Assembly: GCA_016208255.1 (NCBI GenBank) | Contig: JACQYK010000085.1 | Span: 38,996-102,995, forward strand | DNA length: 64,000 nucleotides | DNA from: Deltaproteobacteria bacterium | Lineage (GTDB): Bacteria > Desulfobacterota > RBG-13-43-22 | Direction: 5' to 3' | Shown here: in pieces, positions 8,496 through 16,907 of the stretch | Layout: the number at the start of each line of letters is the position of its first letter | How positions within the stretch are numbered: the first letter of the stretch is position 1 | Made by a program: the position numbers and the translations under genes | Notes under the pieces: generated by a model | Databases searched by the model: none | What the model was told of the DNA's origin: nothing | Seen by the model: only the letters and a program-made list of their open reading frames with translations

Positions 8496-10403
8496 CTAGC
8501 CTCCAGTTCCGGGTTTGGATTCGGACAACATTTTTCTTAGCTCTTCTCCCTGGACGATTTCCTGCTGTGAAAGGAGGTGGGCCAAATCATCGAGGACCTT
8601 CCGCCGCTCCAAGAGGATACCTTGCACCCTTTGATGGGCTTCCTCGATGACCCGGGCGACTTCTTCATCTATCTGACCGGCTTTTTCTTCACTGTAGGTT
8701 TTACTTTGGGAAAAACCTTCCGGGAGGAACATCGACTGACGAGGCCGCTCGTAGGTCACCAGCCCCAGGCGATCGCTCATGCCATATTCGGCGACCATGG
8801 ACCGGGCAATGTCCGTGGCCCGCTGCAAGTCGTTTTGGGCCCCGGTGGAGATTTCTTTGAAAACCAGCTCTTCCGCCACCCGGCCGCCTAAAAAAACGGC
8901 CAGCCGGTCCAATAACTCCGAGCGGGTCATTAAATAACGATCCTCGGTGGGTTGTTGCTGGGTATATCCAAGGGCGGCGATCCCTCGCGGAATAATGGAG
9001 ATTTTGTGCACCGGATCGGCATGTTCTACCGATTCGGCCACAATGGCATGTCCGGACTCATGAAAGGCGACGATTTCTTTCTCCTGCGGATTCATAACCC
9101 GGGTTTTTTTCTGCAGGCCTCCGACCACCCGGTCGATGGCCTCGTCAAGATCCGCCAATTCGACCATTTCTTTGCTTTTCCGGGCGGCCAACAGGGCGGC
9201 CTCATTGATCAGGTTGGCCAGATCCGCCCCTACAAAACCCGGCGTACGACCGGCGATCTTACGGAGATCGACATCGGGACCTAATCGGACATTCTGGGAA
9301 TGGATTTTCAGGATGGCCTCCCGTCCGTTGATATCCGGACGATCCACCAGTACCTGCCGATCAAAACGTCCCGGGCGTAACAAGGCCGGATCCAGGATTT
9401 CCGGCCGGTTGGTGGCGGCCATGATGATAACCCCTTTATTGGTTTCGAATCCATCCATCTCCACCAGGAGCTGGTTGAGCGTTTGTTCCTGTTCGTCATG
9501 CCCACCCATGACATTGACTCCCCGGGCCTTTCCTAAGGCGTCCAGTTCATCGATGAAGATGATGCAGGGGGCCTGGGCAGCGGCCTGAGAAAAAAGATCG
9601 CGCACCCGTGCGGCCCCTACGCCGACGAACATCTCCACAAACTCGGATCCGCTGATGCTGAAGAAAGGGACTTTGGCCTCGCCGGCCACCGCTCTGGCCA
9701 GAAGGGTCTTACCGGTCCCCGGCGGGCCGACCAGAAGTACCCCTTTGGGAATCCTTCCTCCCAGCTTCTGGAATTTATCCGGGGTGCTCAAAAATTCCAC
9801 GACCTCCTGAAGCTCTTCCTTGGCTTCATCGATACCGGCCACATCGGCGAAGGTGACCTTGGTTTCGCTCTGGGCAAAAAGTTTGGCTTTGCTCTTGCTG
9901 AAAGACATGACTCCCATCCCCGGCCCCATCTTTTTCATGGCGAAGCGCCAGATCAGGAAAAAAATACCGATTGGAATGATCCAGGAAAGAAGGCCGCTCA
10001 GAAATTTACTCTCATATTGTCCGGAGTAATTGACCTTTTGCGCGTCCAGATCCTTCACCAGTTCGGGATCATTTACCCGAATCGTGGTAAATTCCTGCCC
10101 CGGCTTTTTTTCTTTGCCTTTGAGAGTTCCGCTGATTTTTTCCGGGGCGATAGTCAATTTAACCACATTTCCTTCAGCCAGGTATTGTTTGAACCGGCTG
10201 TAAGGAATGGTCTCCACTTTTCGAGAGAGAAAGTATTGTTGAACGAAGGTAAATAACAGGAAGACGATCAGGAAATACCAGATGCTGAAATGCGCCTTGG
10301 GGGGCAAGGCGTTCTTCTTTTTCTGGGGGTCCTGGGGGTTGAAGAGAGAACGAAACTTGTCCTTTACATATTCCAGGCGTTCTTTTATTTCATTGGATGG
10401 CAT
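8496..10403 (-). CDS. ftsH: ATP-dependent zinc metalloprotease FtsH
   Basis: A 635-residue protein with standard FtsH order: membrane segment at about 39-59, periplasmic domain to about 135, second membrane segment at about 137-154, AAA+ domain with Walker A GPPGTGKT (226-233), Walker [11 protein letters not shown] (281-290) and the second region of homology up to RPGRFDR, then the zinc protease site HESGH (448-452). The pore motif FVEMFVG is present. It degrades misfolded membrane proteins and regulators at the inner membrane. The start carries GAAGGGAA upstream. It is separated from the radical SAM gene by 57 bases. Confidence 0.97.
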   Translation of the reverse strand: MPSNEIKERLEYVKDKFRSLFNPQDPQKKKNALPPKAHFSIWYFLIVFLLFTFVQQYFLSRKVETIPYSRFKQYLAEGNVVKLTIAPEKISGTLKGKEKKPGQEFTTIRVNDPELVKDLDAQKVNYSGQYESKFLSGLLSWIIPIGIFFLIWRFAMKKMGPGMGVMSFSKSKAKLFAQSETKVTFADVAGIDEAKEELQEVVEFLSTPDKFQKLGGRIPKGVLLVGPPGTGKTLLARAVAGEAKVPFFSISGSEFVEMFVGVGAARVRDLFSQAAAQAPCIIFIDELDALGKARGVNVMGGHDEQEQTLNQLLVEMDGFETNKGVIIMAATNRPEILDPALLRPGRFDRQVLVDRPDINGREAILKIHSQNVRLGPDVDLRKIAGRTPGFVGADLANLINEAALLAARKSKEMVELADLDEAIDRVVGGLQKKTRVMNPQEKEIVAFHESGHAIVAESVEHADPVHKISIIPRGIAALGYTQQQPTEDRYLMTRSELLDRLAVFLGGRVAEELVFKEISTGAQNDLQRATDIARSMVAEYGMSDRLGLVTYERPRQSMFLPEGFSQSKTYSEEKAGQIDEEVARVIEEAHQRVQGILLERRKVLDDLAHLLSQQEIVQGEELRKMLSESKPGTGG

Positions 10404-10626
10404 TGTTTCCCTTCATACTTTGAAAATAAACCTTGGCATGAGCGGCCGATTTTTTCTGTCAGAGATGCTCGATTAATTTCAGGTAAGATAGATCTGCTTT
10501 TAAGAAGTTCGTGAAAAAAATTATTGAAAAAGACTTGGCCAAAAAGCTCAAAGCAGCCCTCCGGGTGAAAAGTAATCCGGTAATCCTTCCTGGCGGCCGA
10601 AATTAGTCCGCCATATCCTTAGGCCC

Positions 10627-10632
10627 ATTATA
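10627..10632 (-). promoter_or_regulatory. Possible -10 box upstream of ftsH
   Basis: The 313-base gap 10404-10716 between ftsH and the next gene contains a perfect minus-strand TATAAT about 225 bases before the ftsH start, but no clear -35 at 16-18 bases. No other structure is evident in the gap. Weak support. Confidence 0.25.
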
Positions 10633-10716
10633 CTTGCGGGACCCCGACTTTGTTTGAACTTTCCTTTTCCCCTGCAGATGGATCCTTTTCGTATTTCAAT
10701 TTAAGCAATTTTTCTT

Positions 10717-11028
10717 TTAAATTTTCTCTAATCCTGCCGGGTGGGACACGGAGTGGAACATCATTTCATAAGGCTCCTGAAGAAGGTTCATCGCCCCCCG
10801 GAGTACCCTGAAATGCTCCGATTTTAAATGGGTCAGAAGGTGCTCACGGGTATCCCATTCTTCAAGAAGGCAGAGTTCGTTTTCCCTTTCAATACTCTGA
10901 TAAAAATCGCAGCGGTTGCATCCCCTCTCAATCCTTATAGAACCGCTCAATAAAGCGATGGTTTGAGACAGCTCCAGCTGCTTCTCAGGAAAAACCCTCA
11001 TGCGTATGACAACCAGAATCATAAGCAA
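10717..11028 (-). CDS. Antibiotic biosynthesis monooxygenase (ABM)-domain protein
   Basis: A 103-residue protein of the ABM/YgiN dimeric alpha-beta barrel type: an MRVFPEKQLELSQTI helix, the GCNRCDFYQSIE strand region, LCLLEEWDTREHLLTHL and EHFRVLRG. Members include heme- or quinone-related monooxygenases and many of unknown role. ATG codons at 11028 and 11022 are both possible; neither has a strong ribosome site. It stands alone, running toward ftsH. Confidence 0.75.
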   Translation of the reverse strand: MLMILVVIRMRVFPEKQLELSQTIALLSGSIRIERGCNRCDFYQSIERENELCLLEEWDTREHLLTHLKSEHFRVLRGAMNLLQEPYEMMFHSVSHPAGLEKI

Positions 11029-11176
11029 AGATTAATGCAAAGTGATTGCCAAAGATCCGCAAGAAAAATAAATTTGGAATCAGGTCTGATATCGAAGGGT
11101 TTGATTAATCGGGAAGAATAGTGAAGGAGGTTGAAAGATTAGGTTTGGCCACCATATTTAGTGGAACCTCCATATA

Positions 11177-11380
11177 TTGAGGGAGATCTTTGAGGGTAAC
11201 CCAACAACTTGGCGGGCGTCTGAAACCGGGTACCGCCCCGAAGAGGCGGGAATGAACCCTGCCGGACACGGTCTCCACCATCTTTATGATCTTTTATTTT
11301 ATCTGGCTGAACGCAAGATCGATTATCCTTCACCGGATAAAAAAATAGAAGACCGGGGACTGAAGAAATTTATTTCTTGA
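11177..11380 (+). other. Unrecognised short ORF, possible gene remnant
   Basis: A TTG-started frame of 67 residues with no convincing ribosome site and a stop 6 codons upstream. Its composition looks protein-like (TTWRASETGYRPEEAG, HHLYDLLFYLAERKIDYP) rather than a shadow of another gene, and nothing else is coded here. It could be the C-terminal remnant of a lost gene next to the QueG-like gene. I do not recognise a family. Confidence 0.3.
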
Positions 11381-11446
11381 CCTTAATTATTTAGCATGCT
11401 AATATTACACCAACTAAATAAATATCATCTAAAGGAGGACTCCCCG

Positions 11447-12205
11447 ATGAAGGATTTTTTAGAAAAAATTAAAGAATTCACCACCCGAAACGATATTCCG
11501 GTTTTAGGGATCGGCAGGGCCTCCCACCTTGAAAACAGCGCCCCCCAGGGTTATAGACCTTCTGATCTCCTTCCGGCGGCAAAAAGCCTGCTTTGCCTGG
11601 GAATCCCGGTTCCCAAAGGAATATTTAAGTGCGGGGCAAGGGCCAATGAGACTTATTGGAGGGCGGCTAATACCTACTACCGGAATATCGATGCGACGCT
11701 GATGCAGCTTGCACGGATTATAGAGGAAACAGGCGAGACGGCCATTCCCGTCTATGGGTGATTTCCCTATGAAGTCAGAGGTCGGGGCGACTTCTGGGGA
11801 TATCTGTCATTGGTGGCCATGGCCGAATCAGTCGGGATCGGGAAGACCGGCAAGAACGGATTGTTATTCAATTCCCGATATGGGCCGAGGTTGATTCTGG
11901 GCGGTCTGGTGACATCAGCCGCATTACCGGAAATAACCTGGCCTGATCAAAAAGAGATCGGCTGCCCGGAAGGGTGCTTCATCTGCCAGGAGAACTGCCC
12001 GGTCAGGGCCATTGATAAAATCGGGAAGGTGAACCGACTGGCCTGTGCCAAGTATTCGCAGAAAACTCCCCTCTTTTCTTACCTCATGAAGACGAAGACT
12101 TTTGATCCCGCAGACGTGCCGATGCTCAATCACGTAACAGGCGTGGATGATCATGCCATGTATACCTGTATCAAATGTGTCTCCACCTGTCCTTATACTG
12201 CCTAA
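11447..12205 (+). CDS. QueG-like double [4Fe-4S] protein with in-frame TGA; candidate selenoprotein
   Basis: Start ATG 11447 with AAAGGAGG 8 bases upstream. Codon 105 (11759-11761) is TGA; the frame then continues without break for 147 codons to the TAA at 12205, and both halves belong to one protein family. If read through, the product is 252 residues. It shows KTGKNGLLFNSRYGPRLILG (134-153), which aligns with the GWTGKHSLILN region of epoxyqueuosine reductase QueG, and two ferredoxin clusters: C173, C177, C180, C184 and C241, C244, C248 with C200. It is shorter than QueG (about 380). The TGA sits in VYG-U-FPYE just before the cluster domain. A hairpin directly downstream supports selenocysteine insertion; a nonsense mutation is the alternative. 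It is flanked by intergenic repeats. Confidence 0.7.
11759..11798 (+). promoter_or_regulatory. Candidate bacterial SECIS hairpin after TGA codon
   Basis: The TGA (11759-11761) is followed by GAAGTC (11771-11776), a 12-base apical loop AGAGGTCGGGGC, and the perfect complement GACTTC (11789-11794). An internal loop (UAU/U) and a CCC/GGG pairing (11765-11767 with 11796-11798) extend the stem. The loop carries GGUC, as in the E. coli fdhF element, and begins 15 bases after the TGA, close to the spacing known for bacterial SECIS elements. Confidence 0.5.
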
Positions 12206-12230
12206 GTGAGGTTTATAATTTGAAAAATTG

Positions 12231-12490
12231 TAACACTTTAGCTTTATGAAAAAAGAATTATCAGAAGGTTTAAGCGGTTCCCAAAAGGGAACCTTTGTTG
12301 ATGTCGGCCAGCGCCGACCGAACGGATGTACATGTTTTTGCTCAGGCTCCGGAAGACCCTGAGCAACTTCAATCCGCTTCCAGCGGAAGCTGATGACCCT
12401 GTCCGTCAGGTGATTCGGTTTGTGCCTTTCTTCCGGAAAGGCACAAAAATCATTTGAATTTCAAAAAGCTAAACAGATACGAAAAATTTT
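12231..12490 (+). repeat. Dispersed structured repeat, family R1, copy A
   Basis: Fills the gap before the MarR gene. Modules in order: TAACACTTTAG...ATGAAAAAAG; GGTTCCCAAAAGGGAACC; a hairpin on GCTCAGG/CCCTGAGC around CTCCGGAAGA; CCGCTTCCAGCGG; a GTGCCTTTC/GAAAGGCAC hairpin; and the terminal AAAAAGCTAAACAGATACG. The same modules recur at about 16.65, 30.35, 37.2, 50.07 and 60.16 kb, with end fragments at 20.6 and 36.5 kb. Confidence 0.85.
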
Positions 12491-12521
12491 ATAATGGGAA
12501 AAATTTGGGAGGACCAAGTAA

Positions 12522-13022
12522 ATGAAAAACGATGACCGAGTGATCTATCTCGTTTTCATGGCTCAACAAAAGCTGAGGACCTATATCACCAATGTACTTC
12601 TGGCTGAAGGTATCAAGGTAACCCTGGGGCAGGCGGGTATCCTCTTTTTATTACAGCAACATGACGGACAAACCATGACCGAGTTAAGTAAGGCCCTGGC
12701 GGTGGAAAACCCCACGCTTACCGGCCTCATCGACCGTCTCGAAAGGTCGGCCTTTGTTAGGCGTCAAGCAGGTTTGGAGGATAGGCGTTCGTTTAAAATT
12801 TACCTCACCCCTGATGGGATTAACGAATGTGAAATCGTAAAACCTATTATTCAGCGAATCAACAATGAGATTAAATCCGGATTTTCCAAAGAAGAAATTG
12901 AAGTGTTCAAGAATGTTTTGCAAGGCTTTTTTAAAAAATTTGATAAACGGAAGGTTGGAAAAACTGCAGCGCCACTTCCAATATATCAAGCCGGTTCCGT
13001 ACATCGATTATGTGGCGGCTGA
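12522..13022 (+). CDS. MarR-family transcriptional regulator
   Basis: A winged-helix repressor of the MarR type, usually controlling catabolic, efflux or stress genes as a dimer. Visible parts: helix LGQAGILFLLQQHDGQ, TMTELSKALAVENPTLTGLI (recognition helix, about 52-71), DRLERSAFVRRQAGLEDRRS (wing, DxR motif) and a C-terminal dimer helix ending near FFKKFDKRK. GGGAGG lies upstream of the ATG. The last 23 residues (after KRKV) read out of frame through a remnant of an amidohydrolase gene, so the native C-terminus was probably replaced when flanking DNA was lost. Confidence 0.87.
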   Translation: MKNDDRVIYLVFMAQQKLRTYITNVLLAEGIKVTLGQAGILFLLQQHDGQTMTELSKALAVENPTLTGLIDRLERSAFVRRQAGLEDRRSFKIYLTPDGINECEIVKPIIQRINNEIKSGFSKEEIEVFKNVLQGFFKKFDKRKVGKTAAPLPIYQAGSVHRLCGG

Positions 13023-13116
13023 TTTTCCTCGGTTGACTATTATTATGATTCCTCCCGTTTGGCCCTGGATCGATGAACAGATATTGCAATCAGTTGGTTT
13101 AGAAATTCAGGGGTAG
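12985..13116 (+). pseudogene. Amidohydrolase-2 family remnant
   Basis: In a different frame from the MarR tail, the segment reads VPYIDYVAADFPRLTIIM, then PPVWPWIDEQILQSV. This matches the metal-binding core of amidohydrolase family 2, the same stretch found in the two intact amidohydrolases of this window (LDEIACDFPELTIV...WPWIAE and LDRIATDFPDLTLI...YPWVDE). The usual GHxGxPW histidine is gone (IPPVWPW). Only about 45 codons remain, with no start of its own. Confidence 0.75.
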
Positions 13117-13297
13117 AGATTACTCTGCTTAGCATTCACTGGGCCTTTCTTACTTATCAAATGGTTATTGCAGTCCCAGGGTCTCTTTCCACTTTTGGGG
13201 GAGCAGGATCTTCAAGTTTATCTGGAACCGTAGAATTTGATTCCAGGGATAAGGAAATTCTTATCACAAAATCAAACTTTGAGAGTAGCCGAACAGC

Positions 13298-14953
13298 TTA
13301 ATCCGACTTTTTCATCTCAGGACGGATTATCCCGAGCTTATGCATCCTGGCCCTCAAGGTACTCGGGTGCAGGCCCAGGATGGCCGCGGCCCCTTCCTTT
13401 CCCTCGATGCGCCAGCGGGTTTCTGAAAGGGTCTTTAGGATTTGGTTTCGCTCCGTCTCTTCCAGGGTTCTGACGACGGAGGAAAGAGGGGGGGATGAAA
13501 TTTCCAGTTTGTCGGCCAATTGTAAGACTGGTCCGGGGCACAAAATTACAGCCCGTTCAATGATACTTTCCAATTCCCGGATATTTCCGGGCCAGGGGTA
13601 ATCCTGGAGGGCCTTCATCGTTTCCTTCTGGATGGAGGTGATCTCTTTCCCTAATTTCCGGGCATAACGCTCCGTGAAGGCCTGGACCAGAAGCGGTATG
13701 TCTTCTTTTCGCTGCCTTAGAGGAGGTACCGTGATGGGAAAGACGTTGAGCCGATAGTAAAGGTCCTGCCGGAACCGGCCTTTTTGAACCTCTTCCGCAA
13801 GGTTTCGATTGGTCGTGGCCACAAGGCGCACATCGACCTTGATGGTCTGTGACGAGCCCAGACGCTCAAACTCGTTATACTGGATCACCCGGAGCAGTTT
13901 GGCCTGTAACTCCAGCGGCAGTTCCCCTATCTCGTCCAGGCAAAGGGTGGAGCCATGGGCTATCTCGAACCGGCCCACCTGACGGGTATCGGCCCCGGTA
14001 AAGGCCCCCTTCTCCCGGCCGAATAATTCGCTCTCGATTAAATTGGCCGGCAGGGCGGCACAATTGACGATGATCAACGGCCGATCCCGGCGGGGGCTCA
14101 GGTTGTGGATGGCGGCGGCGATCAATTCCTTCCCCGTACCGGTCTCTCCCAGAATGAGAACCGTAGTGTCCTGAGGGGCCACCTGTTCTACTCGATAGAG
14201 AACATACTTGAGACCATCGCTTTGTCCGAGAATATGGTCGAATCCATGCCTCATTTTGTTCTCTTGACGGAAATAAATATTCTCGGCTTCCAGTTGGTCT
14301 TTCAAGACCTTGATTTCGGAAAGGGCCTTACGGAGGGATTCTTCGGCCAGTTGACGTTCTTTTATCTCCTGTCCCAGTTGCTCGTTCGCTCTTCGAAGTT
14401 CGAAGGTCCGTTCCTCCACCCTTCGTTCCAGTTCGTTGTGTGCCTTTTGTAAGGCCTCGGCCAGAAGTTTCCGTTCGGTGATGTCGCGGATATTACACTG
14501 GATCACCCTCTGGTGATTAACCAGATAGACATTGCTGACAAATTCCACAGCAATGGATCGTCCATCTATTGTTTCAAGGGGTAAATCCTCGAAGCGGACA
14601 TATCCTTTGCTCTGTAAATCCAAAAAGGTGGGTTTTGAGGCATCCATATCTTTAAAGGGACCAATTTCCCAGAGTTTTTTGCCTAAAAAATCCTCATAAG
14701 AATAACCCAACATTTCTATCAAAAAGGGATTGACATCCGTTATTTGCCCGGTCTCGGCATCGAGGATTAAAATGCCGTCCCGGGCCGTTTCGAAGAGACG
14801 CCGATAACGCGTTTCAGAAATCTTTAGCCTCTCTTCCGTTTGTTTTTGGTTGGCCAGGTCCTGAATTCGGCGCTTCGCAGCCTTCAGCTTCTTCCGAAGC
14901 CCTTCCATCTCCCGAAGAAGTTCCTGCTTGGTTTTGGCGATTTCTTTCAACAA
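13298..14953 (-). CDS. Sigma-54-dependent regulator with PAS sensor domain
   Basis: A 551-residue protein: N-terminal coiled coil (1-45), PAS domain (about 48-165, ending in the DITERK PAC motif), a second coiled coil (165-230), sigma-54 AAA+ domain (about 238-475) with Walker A GETGTGKE (269-276) and the sigma-54 contact loop GAFTGA (316-321), and a Fis-type helix-turn-helix (about 505-545, [20 protein letters not shown]). It has no phosphoreceiver domain, so it is probably tuned by a ligand bound to PAS. It activates sigma-54 promoters; the neighbouring acyl-CoA genes are plausible targets, though I could not place a sigma-54 promoter before them. Confidence 0.93.
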   Translation of the reverse strand: MLKEIAKTKQELLREMEGLRKKLKAAKRRIQDLANQKQTEERLKISETRYRRLFETARDGILILDAETGQITDVNPFLIEMLGYSYEDFLGKKLWEIGPFKDMDASKPTFLDLQSKGYVRFEDLPLETIDGRSIAVEFVSNVYLVNHQRVIQCNIRDITERKLLAEALQKAHNELERRVEERTFELRRANEQLGQEIKERQLAEESLRKALSEIKVLKDQLEAENIYFRQENKMRHGFDHILGQSDGLKYVLYRVEQVAPQDTTVLILGETGTGKELIAAAIHNLSPRRDRPLIIVNCAALPANLIESELFGREKGAFTGADTRQVGRFEIAHGSTLCLDEIGELPLELQAKLLRVIQYNEFERLGSSQTIKVDVRLVATTNRNLAEEVQKGRFRQDLYYRLNVFPITVPPLRQRKEDIPLLVQAFTERYARKLGKEITSIQKETMKALQDYPWPGNIRELESIIERAVILCPGPVLQLADKLEISSPPLSSVVRTLEETERNQILKTLSETRWRIEGKEGAAAILGLHPSTLRARMHKLGIIRPEMKKSD

Positions 14954-15101
14954 TGTTGTCTTTCTGACCGTTCACAATTTTTGGGGTATGGATAGGATAT
15001 AAATTTTAAAGAAGAATAACCGATTGTCAATAGAAAAGGTCCTTATCTTTGGCCTCTTTTTTTATCGGCCTAACCGAAACATTAACCTTGTTGAAGGTCA
15101 T

Positions 15102-15185
15102 TTATCGATTGCCACGGGAGGCTTTCTGCCGACCCTTTGCCAAAGCCCCCATCCGGGGGCCGGGGTGAGGGCCGGCAATCGATAA
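15102..15185. repeat. 84-bp palindromic element, family R2, copy 1
   Basis: Ends TTATCGATTGCC and GGCAATCGATAA are exact inverted repeats; the core includes ACGGGAGGCTTT and a CCCCCATCCGGGGG hairpin. Two further copies (35046 and 36191) have TTATTGATTGCC/GGCAATCAATAA, so this copy differs by paired changes in both arms. Confidence 0.85.
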
Positions 15186-15239
15186 CCGTGGCCACTTTAG
15201 TGCGAAAATAGGATCCTAGCCTTCCCTCGCCCAGTCCTA

Positions 15240-15425
15240 TTTTCATGTCCAGGCTTCCGATCGATCGGCCTTGGCCGATCTCAGGGGGAGACTCCCAAAG
15301 GGAGTCGGACAGGAAGCCTCCTATAAGGTCGACCCCAGCCTCCTTGGGAGGCTTTTTTTTAGGTCGGCGAAGCCGACCGAGTCGACCGGATCGAGGTGCC
15401 ACGCCACCAAAAGCGTGGCATGACG
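15240..15425. repeat. Cluster of short hairpins
   Basis: Between the acyl-CoA dehydrogenase and the sigma-54 regulator lie successive perfect inverted repeats: GATCGGCCTTGGCCGATC, GACTCCCAAAGGGAGTC, GCCTCCTTGGGAGGC followed by eight T, GGTCGGCGAAGCCGACC and TGCCACGC...GCGTGGCA. The third looks like a plus-strand terminator, but no plus-strand gene ends here. Several of these modules recur at 30.4, 33.8 and 56.6 kb. Confidence 0.65.
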
Positions 15426-15449
15426 GTTTATTTCGGGTTTCCCTGATCG

Positions 15450-16589
15450 TCAGGCCTGCAACTTCCGCCCGATGGTCATGATCTCCGCTTCCTTGGTCCC
15501 TTCGTAAATCTCCAGAATCTTGGCGTCGCGATACCACTTTTGAACGGGATATTCCTCAATGTAACCATAACCGCCATGGAGTTCCACCGCGTAATTGGCG
15601 CAGAGGACAGCGGTCTGGCCGCTGAAAAATTTGGCCATGGCCGATAAATGATAATCCGGGCGGCCCACATCGGCCAACCAGGCGGCTCGGTAAACCAGAC
15701 CTCTCAGGGCTTCGATCATGATGGCCATTTCCGTCAATTTTTTCTGAGTCAGCTGGAAGGTCCCCAGGGGAGCCCCGAAAACCGTTCTTTCCTTAACATA
15801 CCGGATGCTGGCTTCCAGACAGGCCTCGCTGAGTCCCAGACCCTGAGCGGCGACCATAATCCGTGTGGTGTCAAAGAAGTGCATCAGCTCCATAAAACCC
15901 CGCCCTTCCCGACCCACCAGGTTGCTTTGGGAAACCCGGACTTCTTCAAAGGCGATCTCAGCCGTATCACTGGAGCGAATCCCCATTTTCCCTTTGATCT
16001 TATTGCGGCTGATTCCCCTGGCATCGGCGGGAACAATGATCAGGCTGAAGCTGTTGTGTTTCTTTTCCTCCGGATTGGTAATGCATTGGGCCACCATGAA
16101 ATCACAAACGGAGCCGTTGGTGATGAACATTTTGTTGCCGTTGATGACATAATCCCCGCCGTCCTTTACCGCGCGGGTCTTATACCCGGCCACATCGGTG
16201 CCGGCGTTGGGCTCGGTATAAGCCCCGGCGGAAACTTTTTCTCCGGAGCAAACCTGGGGCAGGTAGGTTTTCTTCTGTTCTTCGCTTCCATACTGAAGGA
16301 TAGATTCGCAGCCAAAACTGGAGGCTATAATATTCAGTCCTATGCCCATGTCGATTTTGGAGAATTCCTCGGTGATCAGACAGTTCCCAAAGAAACCGAC
16401 TCCGGCCCCGCCATATTCTTCCGGGATCCAGGATCCGGTCAGGCCGTTTTCCCCGGCCTTTTTCCGGATCTCGGGAGTGTACTTTTCCTGTTCGTCGCAT
16501 TCCTGGGAGACGGGTTTAAATTCGTTAAGGGCAAATTTGTAGGCCATCTCTTTCAACATCTTCTGTTCGTCAGTCAGATCAAAATCCAT
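15450..16589 (-). CDS. Acyl-CoA dehydrogenase
   Basis: A 379-residue FAD enzyme oxidising an acyl-CoA to the enoyl-CoA. Visible: N-terminal helical domain with DLTDEQKMLKEMAYKF, the substrate/FAD motif AYTEPNAGTDVAGYKTRAVKDGGDYVINGNKMFITNG region (about 121-157, cited in two parts), and the C-terminal domain with GGYGYIEEYPVQKWYRDAKI. The catalytic base position is Glu363 in IYEGTKEAE. Chain specificity is not predictable. The ATG at 16589 has AGGAGG upstream. It lies next to an amidohydrolase and a PAS/sigma-54 regulator, which suggests degradation of a specialised acid. Confidence 0.95.
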   Translation of the reverse strand: MDFDLTDEQKMLKEMAYKFALNEFKPVSQECDEQEKYTPEIRKKAGENGLTGSWIPEEYGGAGVGFFGNCLITEEFSKIDMGIGLNIIASSFGCESILQYGSEEQKKTYLPQVCSGEKVSAGAYTEPNAGTDVAGYKTRAVKDGGDYVINGNKMFITNGSVCDFMVAQCITNPEEKKHNSFSLIIVPADARGISRNKIKGKMGIRSSDTAEIAFEEVRVSQSNLVGREGRGFMELMHFFDTTRIMVAAQGLGLSEACLEASIRYVKERTVFGAPLGTFQLTQKKLTEMAIMIEALRGLVYRAAWLADVGRPDYHLSAMAKFFSGQTAVLCANYAVELHGGYGYIEEYPVQKWYRDAKILEIYEGTKEAEIMTIGRKLQA

Positions 16590-16652
16590 TTTATTCCTCC
16601 TTTCATGACGGAACCTCCATTGGACAGAAAGTTCCCGTTCTTTAAAAAATCA

Positions 16653-16902
16653 TAACACTTTAATCAAATGAAAAAGTAATTGTCTGACAGGATAAACAGG
16701 ATGTTAAGATATTTTGCTCAGGCTCCGGAAGACCCTGAGCAACCCCCATCCGCTCCTGGCGGAAACTACTGCTTTTATAAAAGGAATGATTCGGTTTGTG
16801 CCTTTCCCTGCCTGCCCGCAGGTGGAAAGGCATAAAATCAAGAAATCCTGTAAATCCTGTCAAAAATAGCCTTTGAATTTTAATAATCTATATCGATACA
16901 CA
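16653..16902 (+). repeat. Dispersed structured repeat, family R1, copy B
   Basis: Fills the gap between the acyl-CoA dehydrogenase start and the amidohydrolase stop. Has TAACACTTTAATC, CTGACAGGATAAACAGGAT, the GCTCAGG...CCCTGAGC hairpin, CATCCGCTCCTGGCGGA, GGTTTGTGCCTTTCC, TGGAAAGGCATAAA, TCCTGTAAATCCTGTC and a worn terminal motif TATATCGATACAC. Confidence 0.8.
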
Positions 16903-16907
16903 AAAAT

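Noticed and set aside
15330-15360. GCCTCC/GGAGGC hairpin with T-run as terminator of the acyl-CoA dehydrogenase gene
   Set aside because: The T-run is on the plus strand while that gene is on the minus strand; the hairpin belongs to a repeat cluster.
15082-15537. 151-codon minus frame over the hairpin cluster
   Set aside because: It is composed of repeat R2 and palindromes and overlaps the acyl-CoA dehydrogenase end in another frame.
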